Shown here piece after piece: positions 49,909 through 62,728 of a DNA stretch of 64,000 bases. Numbering within the stretch: the first letter of the stretch is position 1; every line of letters starts with the position of its first letter. This DNA is from Stenopsyche tienmushanensis (taxonomy: Eukaryota; Arthropoda; Insecta; Trichoptera; Stenopsychidae): the NCBI GenBank assembly GCA_008973525.1, contig WACJ01000125.1, positions 558,001 to 622,000 on the forward strand, in the 5' to 3' direction. Below the pieces are notes generated by a model. It saw nothing but the letters and a program-made list of their open reading frames with translations, made no database searches and was not told where the DNA came from. The translations under genes and the position numbers were made by a program.

Positions 49909-52900
49909 ATGACAGGCGTCCCTATATTACCGATTTTGGTAAGTTTGGAACTTTCTACAAATTTAACCTTTTCTTTACTATTGTTACCTTGTAAATTGTG
50001 ATTAAATATGCCTTGCGGAAGTTTAGAATAATTTAATTGAGTCAGTGAATAAAAAAATGTTCTAAATTTAATATCTAAAGTACAAGTGTATAATATCATG
50101 TGCTGTGGATCTAAAACTGGATTGACGCATCGAATGACGCAATTGGTTGTTGAATGGTTGTTGAGTATTGTGATTTCCAGAGGAGATTTTCTTGGGAGTC
50201 CTTTGAATTTCCCATTAATTTTCAACTGTGATGTAAAATTAGAATATAGGATAGTATCTATGAACGAGATGAAAATTTATAATAAGTCTTAAATTATAAA
50301 ATTGTTGTTGCAAATAAGACAGTCATGAAAAATCTCCAAAATTAATAGTTCCGGTCACCCAAATGTTTTACCATGGTGATTTAATCTACCACAATCTGAA
50401 CATTTACCACCAAAGTCCATAAACAACCGCCATTTCCAATTCATGATCAATATCCTTACGTACAGCATATTGGGGATATATAAATAATTTTAATAAATCC
50501 TTGAACAATGATAATAAAAAAAACAAAAGTCTTTCGTAATTTATTATTCGTCTCTAAATAAATAATTAAACAATATTTAAAATTTGTTTAAGGTTTTAGC
50601 AGCGATATGTATCCAGTCGTGCTGGAGTTTCGAATGTCCAGGATCTGGCAGGTTCCCTGACGACTCAGTGGACGGGTGCCACAAATACATCATCTGTACC
50701 ACTACAACTTCCAGCAAAAACTTAATGCTTCAAATTCAGTTGCGTCAATGGCGCAGTTTTTAATCCGTCGATTTCGAAGTGCGACAGTCCACTCAACTAT
50801 CAATGCCCAATAAAAGAAAATGCGACCCCAATCGACAAACCTTTGGAAAAGAGCGAACCTCTAAGCTTAAACAGAGGAATCGTTCGAGCGTCAACATTCA
50901 GTTGCAGTGCTGCAGGAAGGTTTCCCGATCCTGCCGTATATGATTGCTCCGCATATTATACGTGCACGGCATCCTCTGGAAGTTTCATCAAATTGCGATA
51001 CGCATGTGCCACCGGAACAAAATTCGACCCTGTATCGAATGTTTGCTCAAATGTGCATGTATGTACTACAACGACGACAACAGTCTCGCCCACAACGACG
51101 ACTGTCGGCACGACTGTAGCGCCAGGAACCTGTACAGCGGCTGGAAAATTCCCAGACCCCACCGTTAGTGGTTGCACAGCCTATTTTACATGCATAGCAT
51201 CGGGTGCATCTTTCATAAAAATACGATATAATTGCCCAAGCGGAACCAAATTTGATCCGTCAACGACAATGTGTACAACCACATATACTTGTACATCGAC
51301 TACTACAACCACGATTTCCACGACAGTTACGACAGAGTTACCTACAACGATCGGTCCTCCAACCACAACGGTCCTAACAACGACAACGGATCTACCGACG
51401 ACAACAGAGCTTCTGACAACAACAGATCTTCCAACAACAACGGGGCTTCCAACAACAACAGAGCTTCCAAGAACAACGGAACTTCCAACAACAACGGATA
51501 TTCCGACAACAACGAATCTTCCGACCACAACGGAACTTCCAACCACAACGGATATCCCGACAACAACGGAGCTTATAACGTCCACAGAGCTTCCATCGAC
51601 AACGGAACTTCCAACAACAACGGATCTCCCGACAACAACGAATCTTCCAACCACAACGGAACTTCCGATCACAACGGATCTCCCGACAACAACGAATCTT
51701 CCGATCACAACGGAACTTCCAACCACAACGGATCTCCCGACAACAACGAATCTTCCGACCACAACGGAACTTCCAACCACAACGGATATTCCGACAACAA
51801 CGGAGCTTATAACGTCCACAGAGCTTCCATCGACAACGGAACTTCCAACAACAACGGATCTCCCGACAACAACGAATCTTCCAACCACAACGGAACTTCC
51901 TATCACAACGGATCTCCCGACAACAACGAATCTTCCGACCACAACGGAACTTCCGACCACAACGGATCTCCCGACAACAACGAATCTTCCGACCACAACG
52001 GAACTTCCGACCACAACGGATATCCCGACAACAACGAATCTACCGACCACAACGGATGTCTCAACAACAACGGATCTTCCGACAACAACGGAGGTTATAA
52101 CGTCCACAGAGCTTCCATCAACAACGGAACTTTCAACAACAACGGATCTCCCGACAACAACGAATCTTCCGACCACAACGGAACTTCCGACCACAACGGA
52201 TCTCCCGACAACAACGAATCTTCCGACGACAACGGATCTCTCAACAACAACGGATCTTCCGACAACAACGGAGGTTATAACGTCCACAGAGCTTCCATCA
52301 ACAACGGAACTTTCAACAACAACGGATCTCCCGACAACAACGAATCTTCCAACCACAACGGATATCCCGACAACAACGAATCTTCCGACGACAACGGATC
52401 TCTCAACAACAACGGATCTTCCGACAACAACGGAGGTTATAACGTCCACAGAGCTTCCATCAACAACGGAACTTTCAACAACAACGGATCTCCCGACAAC
52501 AACGAATCTTCCGATCACAACGGAACTTCCGACAACAACGGAGGTTATAACGTCCACAGAGCTTCCATCAACAACGGAACTTTCAACAACAACGGATCTC
52601 CCGACAACAACGAATCTTCCGACCACAACGGAACTTCCGACCACAACGGATATCCCGACAACAACGAATCTACCGACCACAACGGATGTCTCAACAACAA
52701 CGGATCTCCCGACAACAACGAATCTTCCGACGACAACGGATCTCTCAACAACAACGGATCTTCCGACAACAACGGAGGTTATAACGTCCACAGAGCTTCC
52801 ATCAACAACAGAACTTTCAACAACAACGGATCTCCCGACAACAACGAATCTTCCGACCACAACGGATCTCCCGACAACAACGAATCTTCCGACCACAACG

Positions 52901-55900
52901 GAACTTCCGACCACAACGGATATCCCGACAACAACGAATCTACCGACCACAACGGATGTCTCAACAACAACGGATCTCCCGATAACAACGAATCTTCCGA
53001 CGACAACGGATCTCTCAACAACAACGGATCTTCCGACAACAACGGAGGTTATAACGTCCACAGAGCTTCCATCAACAACGGAACTTTCAACAACAACGGA
53101 TCTCCCGACAACAACGAATCTTCCGACCACAACGGATATCCCGACAACAACGAATCTTCCGACGACAACGGATCTCTCAACAACAACGGATCTTCCGACA
53201 ACAACGGAGGTTATAACGTCCACAGAGCTTCCATCGACAACGGAACTTTCAACAACAACGGATCTCCCGACAACAACGAATCTTCCGACCACAACGGAAC
53301 TTCCGACCACAACGGATCTCTCGACAACAACGAATCTTCCGACGACAACGGATCTTACGACAACAACGGAGTTTATAACAACCACAGATATTGCTACAAC
53401 AAAAGAATTACCCACAACAACGGATATTACTACTACAACAATCACTAGCACACCAACAACTACCACGCAAACATCTACAATTTCTACTACTACGACAATT
53501 ACCACAACACCAATCACCACTACAACGCTTGCCTCCACTACAACGCCTACCACCACGATTACGCCAACCACTAAAACAACGCCAACCACTACGACAACAC
53601 CAACCACTACAACTCCAACTACAACTACAACGCCAACCACGACTACAACCCCAACCACTACGACAACCCCAACCACTTCGACAACGCCAACCACAACGAC
53701 AACGACAGCTAGACCATTTATTTGTTCATCAAGTGGCCGATATCCAGATCCAACTGTTAAAAATTGCAAAGGATACATTGTTTGTTTTAGAAATTTCTTA
53801 GGTCTATTCACTCCTATTAAGATTACATGTCCAACAAATAGCGTTTTCGATCCTATAAACAAAGAATGTAACTTACAATATATCTGTCCTGACACGTCCA
53901 CTACAACTTTAGCGCCAACAGAATCAACACCTACTACAACCACTATTAGCTCAACAACATCAGCAATGACCACGTCAACAACTCCTCCAACTCCATTCGT
54001 CTGCACATCCGTTGGAAGATTTCCAGATCCATTGTCTCAAAATTGTAAAAGTTACATACTATGCCTGTATTCAATCTTCGGAGGATTTTTGCAGTATCGT
54101 TTTACATGCCCATTAAATTCAATGTTTGATCCTAGTTTGCGCCAATGCACAATTAGTTTTATATGTCCAGTGACAACTACTACAACAATGCCAATTACTA
54201 CTACAACGCCCACCACGACTACAACCCCAACCACTACAACTCCAACTACAACTACAACGCCAACCACGACTACAACCCCAACCACTACGACAACCCCAAC
54301 CACTTCGACAACGCCAACCACAACTACAACGCCAACTACGACTACAACCCCAACCACTACGACAACGCCAACCACTACGACAACGCCAACCACGACTACA
54401 ACGCCCACCACGACTACAACCCCAACCACTACAACTCCAACTACAACGCCAACCACGACCACAACCCCAACCACTACGACAACCCCAACCACAACTACAA
54501 CGCCAACCACGACTACAACGCCGACCACGACTACAATACCAACCACTTCAACAACGCCAATCACGCCTACAACCCCAACCACTACGACAACGCCAACCAC
54601 GACTACAACGCCCACCACGACTACAACCCCAACCACTACAACTCCAACTACAACGCCAACCACGACCACAACCCCAACCACTACGACAACGCCAACCACG
54701 ACTACAACGCCCACCACGACTACAACCTCAACCACTACAACTCCAACTACAACGCCAACCACTACGACAACGCCAACCACGACTACAACCCCAACCACTA
54801 CAACTCCAACTACAACTACAACGCCAACTACGACTACAACGCCCACAACGACTACAACCCCAACCACAACTACAACGCCAATCACGACTACAACGTCAAC
54901 CACGACTACAACCCCATCCACTACGACAACGCCAACCACAACAACACAAATGCCCCAATACATGTGTACGGGACTAGGAAGATTCCCCGACTATTCAGTA
55001 CCAAATTGCAAAGGTTACATAATTTGTACACTTCTGGCAAACGGATCATATAATTCTGCCTATTATGTCTGTACGGGAAACACAACATTTGATCCATCCA
55101 GTAAAAGCTGCATGTTGACCTATATATGTCCACAAACGACCACAACGACAACATCTACAACATCGACTACTCCGACAACTCCTACTACTACCACAACCAG
55201 GACGACCACTACAACCCCGACTACTACCACAACCCCGACAACCACCACAACTCCGACTACCACTACAACTTCGACTACCACAACAACCCCGATTACTACA
55301 CTATCTACCACTACAACCACGCAAATGCCCCAATTCATGTGTACGGGATTAGGAAGATTCCCCGACTATTCAGTACCAAATTGCAAAGGTTATATAATTT
55401 GTACACTTCTGGCAAACGGATCATATAGTCCTGCCTATTATATCTGTACCGGAAACACAACATTTGATCCATCCAGTAAAAGCTGTAAGTTGACTTATAT
55501 ATGTCCACAAACCACAACAACCACACCACCATCAACAACATCAACCACTGCAATAACTCCGACTACCACCACAACTCCGACTACCACCACAACCCCGACT
55601 ACTACAACACCAACTACTACAACGACACCGACTACTACCACAACTCCGACTACCACTACAACCTCAACTACTACGACACCAACTACTACCACAACCCCGA
55701 CTACTACGACACCAACTACTACAACGACACCAACTACTACCACAACCCCGACTACAACGACACCAACTACTACCACAACTCCGACTACCACTACAACCCC
55801 GACTACTACGACACCAACTACTACCACAACCCCGACTACTACGACACCAACTACTACAACGACACCGACTACCACTACAACTCCGACTACTACCACAACT

Positions 55901-56356
55901 CCTACTACTACCACAACCACGACGACCACTACAACCCCGACTACTACCACAACTCCGACAACCACCACAACTCCGACTACCACTACAACTCCGACTACTA
56001 CCACAACTCCGACTACTACCACAACTCCGACAACCACCACAACTCCGACTACCACTACAACCCCGACTACCACAACAACTCCGACTACTACGACACCAAC
56101 TACTACAACGACACCGACCACTACAACGACACCGACTACTACAACGCCTACAACTACAACAATTGGACCATTTGTGTGTGTATCTGCAGGTAGGTTTTGG
56201 GACAGATCAGTTCCAGGATGTAAAGGTTTTATATTATGTGTATCCAATGGGTCTGGAGTGTTCACTCAGTATCCCAATACATGTACAGGCACTACTGTAT
56301 TTAACCCTTCTGCTAGTGCCTGCAGTTCAACATACTACGTGCCCTGCGTGATATGA
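49909..56356 (+). CDS. Secreted mucin-like peritrophin with eight CBM14 chitin-binding domains
   Basis: Exon 1 (49909-49938) encodes MTGVPILPIL and ends at a consensus donor (GTAAGT). Exon 2 starts at 50593 after TTTAAG and continues VLAAICIQSCWS, completing a classic signal peptide just before the first domain (FECPGSGRFPDD). Eight six-cysteine CBM14 domains follow: 50635-50806, 50903-51077, 51130-51292, 53723-53887, 54002-54166, 54964-55129, 55340-55504 and 56177-56347. Long Thr/Pro/Glu/Asp mucin repeats separate them. With the frame kept, the product is about 1930 residues. A one-base shift between about 50726 and 50735, inside domain 1, breaks the frame: the upstream frame stops at 50760-50762 and the rest is open only from 50726. 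It may be an assembly error or a real lesion. CBM14 proteins with O-glycosylated linkers usually line gut peritrophic matrix or cuticle; the tissue here is unknown. Confidence 0.85.
51300..53455 (+). repeat. 18-bp minisatellite encoding TTT(D/N/E)LP, with higher-order units
   Basis: About 2.15 kb of 18-bp units encode TTTDLP, TTTNLP or TTTELP. On top lies a larger unit marked by ITSTELPSTTEL, which occurs nine times: twice preceded by EL, seven times by EV. The spacing between markers varies (roughly 110-290 bp), so the larger unit itself expands and contracts. The Thr runs are likely dense O-glycosylation sites. Confidence 0.9.
53530..53710 (+). repeat. Short Thr/Pro repeat before CBM14 domain 4
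   Basis: About 180 bp encode TTTTTP-type units with some TSTTP variants, separate in codon pattern from the TTTDLP array. Confidence 0.8.
54170..54955 (+). repeat. TTTTTP minisatellite between CBM14 domains 5 and 6
   Basis: Units of about 18 bp encode TTTTTP, with periodic 15-bp TTTTP and TTP variants arranged in larger repeats of about 130 bp. Length polymorphism is likely. Confidence 0.85.
54940..55515 (+). repeat. Near-identical tandem duplication of CBM14 domains 6 and 7
   Basis: 54950-55138 and 55326-55513 encode almost the same domain (CTGLGRFPDYSVPNCKGYII, then LLANGSY, then GNTTFDPSSKSC). They differ at only a few codons (NSAYYV/SPAYYI, M/K). The other CBM14 domains are much more different, so this is a recent duplication of about 376 bp. 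Confidence 0.9.
55505..56165 (+). repeat. TTTTTP minisatellite between CBM14 domains 7 and 8
   Basis: About 660 bp of ACNACNACNCCN-type units encode TTTTTP and TTTTP. They share codon usage with the 55140-55320 linker (CCGACTACTACC) and differ from the 54.2-54.95 kb array (CCAACCACTACG). Each array therefore expanded separately. Confidence 0.85.
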
Positions 56357-56544
56357 AGGAAAAAGTTCAGTTGTTACAATTTTTTGACTATGTTATTGTA
56401 ATTTTTAATATGTTTTTATACACTGTCTTGCAGGTGCCATTGAGTATTAGGATTAAATTGTACAGTTTATAAAAGATAGTATACTTTTAGTCGTATAATC
56501 ATATAATGTATATTATTTTAATGATTTATTTTAAATCACATATA

Positions 56545-56550
56545 AATAAA
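56545..56550 (+). terminator. Poly(A) signal of the mucin gene
   Basis: AATAAA lies 189 bases after the stop at 56354-56356. It is the first canonical signal downstream. Confidence 0.55.
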
Positions 56551-59027
56551 GAAAACATCCACATATTCTGCATTATAAGTATGTAAAAAATATCACCTTT
56601 TAATGTAGAGAAATCATACAGGATTTCTTATATCTGTATATAACACTTATCATGATGGAAATCATGCTTAATATTTGAATCCCATTTTTTTCATAGCCTT
56701 GCGTTTTTACAATAGCAGTCCAAGAATTAGCTCACACTTTATCAACACTGTTTCAATAGCGAATTACTATTATGCAAAAATAAACATCAGATATAAAAAA
56801 TATACATATGTATAATATTGACAAAAATAACATTTACATTGCATATTAATGATGTTAAGTTAAATGGATGTAAATCGAGACATAAATGTTCACATAATTT
56901 CATATTAACATGATTTAATCGAAGGAACAAAAATGCAACTTTGAATGAATTATAAAAGTTGTTCCCATGCAAATCAAACGTATAGTGAAACAGTCAGCAA
57001 CGTGTGACCACAAGAAAATTTTAGTTGCCCGCAGAGAAATCTGATCAGATAATAAAATAATGGTTTCATTTCAATTAAACTTGACGAATCTTCAATATTA
57101 CAAACAATGCACTCACACTCTGTTTTGTCAGGGTTGAGTATGAAGAACAGTTACATTAATAACTACTTAATTTGCCAGATAAAGCAACCAGCTCAGAGAT
57201 TTTTGAAGCACTTAATAGTTATTTCCTGAAAAACGAATTTCAATATATAGATAGTTAGTGGTCCGTGAGCCCAAAAAGGTTGTCGACCGCTGATATAATG
57301 AATTTTATACACACAAAATTATTTTCCAAATTTCCTACAATTTGAAGTTTTTAAACAGCGATTGGCGAATTTGTTATATCACCATCAGATTTACTTTCAT
57401 CATTTGAATTTATGATAACCATGACAATTTAATCTTCTTCATTCAACTTCTGAAGATAATTTTTCAATTTCTTTGACAACTAGATCATTTCAAATTTTAC
57501 GTTGTATTAAGCTGGTAGCATTAATAATATTGAAGATTTTAAATTTTACTGTTCCAGTATTATTGCCATTTAGAATGATGACATTTGCGATACAGATTTA
57601 AAGTGGTTTACATAATTTCAAATGTCGATATTTATTGTGATTATCTCAAGGCAACTCTGAACATCCTACCTAGTCTCTGGATCAGTAAGTAGTTTATTCC
57701 ATGTACAATATTTCTTATATAAATATTGAATTTGTTATATAATAACTATTAATTGATCAAATAAAATAATCAGTTAATTGAACTTAAATCTAAGCCGTAT
57801 AAACTAAGGGATGGTTGCCTGTTTCAAGTTAAATAAAATCAAAATAAAAATGCTATTATTAAATATAGGATGAGAACCTTAACGTATAAAAATTACTTTA
57901 TGAAATCAATACTTAATTAACTACAATAATAATTAAGCCTATTATTAAACAAATTATTCAATTGATCAAAGTGTTGTACAAATATAAAGTGACGAAATAT
58001 GGTGATTTGTAATAATAAAATAAAATAAATATTTTTACAGTTATTTTCCTGTAATTCTAATATAGGAATTAAGTGGAAATGATGTTGATTTTTTTTTTAA
58101 ATTGTGGAAAGGTGAATATAGTGAGTTAGCTCCATAATTCTTAATATTAAAGTTTAGATTCAAATCTGATTTAGGAAAAAAAACAACACAACAGAAAATT
58201 TTAGGAGATTAAAGGTATATATTAACATTTATGATCCTTTCTATATTAATTAAGTCTGATTTCCTGATTCTAAAAATTAAAATGTTGAAATGATTAATTA
58301 AGTAGGATAAAGCCTATAAGTGACATGAAAAATGATAATTTCGCGGGCTTATTCATAGATTCTCTCTTTCCCAAGAATGTATTTTCAAATTATCATATCC
58401 CAATTCAACCGTGCATGGAAGGATATGGGAAATTACCACATAAAAAAATCTCTATCCCTAGAAAAATCTTCTATGGAAACTACCTACGTCCAATAACAAC
58501 TGTGGCACTTTAAAAAGAACAAAACAAATGTTGTTTTGGAATAAATGATGGAAAAAATCATAATATACATTTAAGCATTGACACATTATCGAGTCTATGA
58601 ATCATTATCAAGTGTGCAAGTGAATATATATTTAGATAAGATACACAATCACACAAAATGATAAGGAATACTTAACCTTCTATACAACATGGTGAGCTGA
58701 GAGTACGTCTGCCATGAAAATTAAGCCATATTTGTTGACAAATTTTATACCGTATACTGTCAAAATAAGTTAGAGATATTTATTGTGATTTGCAGTACAC
58801 CAACATTGCAGAATAAGTTGCTGAAGATAATCAACTGAAATGAAAAGAAGAAGTAAAATGATCAATGACATTCATTCCCAGTTAATTGATCAACAAGTGA
58901 AAAATAACACACACAAAACCATTTACATTTTAAAAAAGGTATATAAATCATTTAAATATAATGTTTTCAGCAATTTACTATGTCTATTTTAATGGTGATT
59001 TTTAAAGGAAAGTGATAAGCATTAAAA
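56551..59027. other. Intergenic DNA
   Basis: No gene recognised. 58420-58515 holds a diverged copy of the repeat at 5195-5275 (CCCTAGAAAAATCT, then CTATGGAAACTACCTACG). Confidence 0.5.
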
Positions 59028-61260
59028 ATGGAAACAAAATCCTATCATAGAGCACGCCGAGAAAGCAGATTTGCTCAACTCTTCAATGTCAAACCGATTA
59101 ATCGATCGCGATGGGGTATTGTGTTTACCACCTTTATAGCGCATGTATGTTGATAGTTCAATTATTTAAATCGTTATACATACATGACTATTATTAAATA
59201 ATAAATATTTCAGCTTATTTTGCCAAATTTAATATTATCACATGGAACTATCCTGCTAATGAAAGTTGATGATGACGCATCTATATCTGAATTTATTCTG
59301 GCTCCTTGTATATTAGGCATAACAATTATTTTTACTGGTGAGTGGTATTAATCTAAAAACATTTTTATACGGATTTAAAATCAGCACATATTTAATTAAT
59401 TTCCTTAAATCTTATAGAACCCTTCTTTCGAGAAGCAGCAGAAAATTGGGCTAACAAAATTGGCGTTAAAAAATTACTGATATGCGGTGTGATTATAACA
59501 TTTATAGCTGTTCTATCATGCGCATTTGTCTCATCTCCTATTCTGTATTCGCTATGTTATGGATTCATTGGTGGTAAGGCAACGTTTAATGATAAAACGT
59601 TTATATTATTTTCCTGAACCTCTAATAATACATCATATATCTTTATAGGAATAGGAACAAGTCTTACATTATCTCAAATAACTTATGTGATCTCTGATGT
59701 GTTTTATTCAAACATTGGACTTGCTCAAGCTATTTTCAGTTTGGGTGAATCTATCGGTCAAGTTATAATGCCATTTGTAATATTACTGATTTTTAATTTA
59801 TATGGAAACCAAATGGGCTTTTTAATTTTTAGCGGTATAGTTTTGCAACTATTACCTGCAGTTCTTCATATTAATTCTGACCCTCCATCCAAAACTGTGT
59901 CTTTACCTGATCTACAAAATAAATCCCAACTGTATACAATGTTTACGGAAGAAAGACCATCAGCGTTCCCAGTTCACGAAAATATTCAACTCAAAGAGCT
60001 TACGCAAAAAACATGGAAAAGTCCTTCAGATGAAAACTTACCCATTCCCTTTGAAGATGAAGATCAGAATGAGCAAGAATATGAAATACAAATTGAATAC
60101 ATAGACGAACAGCCAAAATCGCCCCTGGGATTTGAAATACTACCCCAAATAATTGAAGAAAGTGAATATAGTGATAGTTCAAGTGATAGTGAGGATCAAA
60201 AAACTTTCAAAGAATTATCTGGAAGAGAACAGGTCGACGATAGTATTAAAAGATATAGTGTTATTAGTGATAAATTTGACGAATTTATACTAAAAATAGA
60301 TACTGAAGACTTAAGCATTAAGAAAATAGATAATACTCAAGTGAATTCAACAATTAAAAGTAGTACAATAAATAAAAGTAATGCAAATGTTAATGAAATA
60401 GAAAATAGTGCTCCGATGCAGGAAAATAGTAATATAGAGAAACCAAATGGGAAGTGTACAAATCGATCAATAAAGATGAGCTGCTGTCCATTATCAAAAT
60501 ATAGTCCCTCTTATAGTTGTTATAGATCTAAAAGAAGGGCAATAAATAACTGTGAAGCACTGAAGGAAACATTTCTAATGCCATTTTTGATCTCAATCAA
60601 AACATGGCAATTTTATCCAGCGTTATTAATAAAAGTGTGTACGCTTTTTATTCCGTTTGGAACATCATCTTTGTTGCCACTCATGGGACGGACTTTGTAT
60701 CCTGATGAATCATTTTATGAAGCAGTTTTGATATTATCGACACATGGTTTCGGTTGGTTATCCTTTTTAATTGCATCGCCGTGGATAATAAATATTTCAA
60801 AATCAAAATATAAACATTTCGTTATTGTTGGATTTTTTACATCTGCGATTACGCTCTTTGGTAAATTTTATTCTTGATTAATGCAATATAACAAATGTTT
60901 TACCTATTTCATTGTTATTAATTTTTTTCAGTCATAATGGAAACAACATATTTGGCAGTGTTAATAGCGGCAACTTTTTTTATGGGAGTTAGTAATGGAG
61001 CTATTTCCTTGACGTACAAGGAGGTTTTGAAGGAATCCATTGGTGCTAGAAACTGGTCAATTATACGCGATACCCTTGACAGAGTGTCAGCTATTGCATT
61101 AATTTTTCTTACTATTTGGATGAAAAAAATAATAAAAACAAATGGGATCAAAATATGTTTTGGCTTTTTTGCATCGTTACATGGAATCACTGGTATTATT
61201 GTGGGCATAATACCATTTATGAAAATTATGAGAAAAAGAAAAGACCTTGTAACATATTAA
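59028..61260 (+). CDS. MFS permease, SLC16/monocarboxylate-transporter-like
   Basis: Five exons with GT-AG boundaries join in frame: 59028-59144, 59214-59337, 59418-59573, 59649-60860 and 60932-61260, giving 645 residues. Span 1 begins NRSRWGIVFTTFIAHLILP. A second span (about residues 66-80) leads to a loop, EPFFREAAENWANKIGVKKL, at the place of the MFS loop 2-3 signature. GGIGTSLTLSQITYVISDVF and LAQAIFSLGESIGQVIMPF match the MCT pattern of a Gly-rich span 4 and a span 5 with SxxxGxxxxP. A hydrophilic, acidic, Ser-rich loop of about 245 residues (about 206-450) separates the two halves. The C-half has further spans from about 455 to 625. The usual MCT DGGWGW start is missing, so it is divergent and the substrate is not predictable. 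It would act in a membrane. The ATG lies in a good context (AAAAATGG). Confidence 0.8.
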
Positions 61261-61404
61261 CAATACAAACTCAAAGTTGCAGGAAACCTTATTGTATATC
61301 CTTGATTGTAACAAATAGATATAACCACATATATTTGAACTATGTTATTCAAACTATGTGACTTTAATGTTTTGCAATATATTGCAACTTGTATCTTCTT
61401 TTTA

Positions 61405-61410
61405 AATAAA
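61405..61410 (+). terminator. Poly(A) signal of the permease gene
   Basis: AATAAA lies 145 bases after the stop at 61258-61260. Confidence 0.55.
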
Positions 61411-61926
61411 TTATCTGTGGTCAAAAACAAATATTATTTTATTTATATATAGATATATACCTACAATACTTCACTTACTTGCTAACTGCCTTTGATATTT
61501 AGTGCTATGATATTTGAAGTACTACTCATTAATTGCCAATTTTCAATAAATTTGAATATAATGTTTAAACATAATAGATCAATAAAGTATAAACGTCACA
61601 AAAAAAAATAACTGTCAAAGTGAAAAAATACCATTTTAAAAATTATCACAGATTCAATAAGTCTAAATTTTATTTTTAAATTGGGCATGACCAAGTCAAC
61701 GATTAAACCATTTAAATGTACGCTAAAACAATATATTTTTAATATAGCAATACATTTTAACTAACATTATATTTTAGTGGGTTTTGCATTAATTAAAATC
61801 TAATAATTAAAATGTATGAAATCGAGTTATTAATCTCATTCAAATAAATAAAAAAAGTCATCTGAAAAATGTACGTATTTTTAAATTATTTTTATGAAAT
61901 GTTATTAATAAAAATAATTTAAAAAA

Positions 61927-62061
61927 ATGCAATCATTTGACGTTCAATTAGTTATAGCCGATATAAAAACTGTTTTGGACCAAATAAAAAAGTATGCAAG
62001 ATGTCAATTTGACATCTCCGAAGAACGAGAATATTATAACAAAAAGCATATAGCAGGTTAA
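61927..62061 (+). CDS. Small ORF, possibly a first exon
   Basis: ATG at 61927 opens MQSFDVQLVIADIKTVLDQI, then KKYARCQFDISEEREYYNKK and HIAG, then TAA. The composition (charged, helical, no low-complexity) looks coding. A possible donor, GCAG|GTTAAT, sits just before the stop at 62057, leaving phase 1. The frame at 63128 could accept it, but the acceptor there is weak. I do not recognise the sequence. It may be a separate gene's exon or chance. Confidence 0.25.
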   Translation: MQSFDVQLVIADIKTVLDQIKKYARCQFDISEEREYYNKKHIAG

Positions 62062-62728
62062 TGTTTTTATAATTATTTACATATTATATCAACAGTAAAT
62101 ATTTTTTATGATCTTGTTCCTCTCTTCGAAAATGTATAACAATAACAAGTAGTGTTTTAGAAGCAGTTTTAATAGAAATGTTTCAATTTAAATGAATATG
62201 AACATTAAATGTTATTGTTTGCCCGTATTTATCTATTTATTACTCATCCAGACGTGTTAAAGTTAACGTAGGACAGGCTGATAATTGTACACACATAAAA
62301 GAAGACTCTTTACACTTACATCATTAATAAAATAATATTATTCATTATCATTGCATTTAGAAATGCAGCAATAATTAATTTGTATGAAATTATTGTGAAT
62401 GATTTGTATACCAAAAAAATATCAGACTATGACTTAATCATGATAGAAATGTAAAAAATAGAGTCTATATAGGATAGTCATTCCTTAAATTTATTTAATC
62501 TCATAATAGGAAAGAATTTCATTCCATCATAATAAAAAAATAGCATGATCCATGAAAAGCTGGAAAATATAAAATTATGAATATTTATCAGGCTTCTTCA
62601 AATCAAAATGATAAATACCAAACCAAGAACAACACAAAGCTTTTGTTTTATTAATCTATCCAGGAACTGTATGTTTATATACATATTGTATATTGTATAC
62701 ATTCTAAAACAGTGTATTTTATAAGTAA

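Noticed and set aside
50843..50845. TTG as the mucin start
   Set aside because: Homologous CBM14 sequence continues upstream and a proper ATG exon with signal peptide is available at 49909.
51271..53448. 725-codon frame on the plus strand (Asn/Gly/Ser/His-rich)
   Set aside because: It is a shifted reading of the same 18-bp repeat. Only the Thr frame links to cysteine-spaced CBM14 domains on both sides.
51181..54006. 941-codon open frame on the minus strand across the mucin (Val-rich)
   Set aside because: It is the reverse complement of ACN-rich Thr codons, which yields Val/Gly-type codons without stops. It is an artefact of the minisatellite.
54052..54963. Long Val/Gly-rich minus-strand frame, and the similar one at 55495-56265
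   Set aside because: Same repeat artefact as above, with no start context or domain.
51300..56165. CRISPR-like regular repeats
   Set aside because: The units are contiguous 18-bp coding repeats without spacers, inside a secreted eukaryotic protein.
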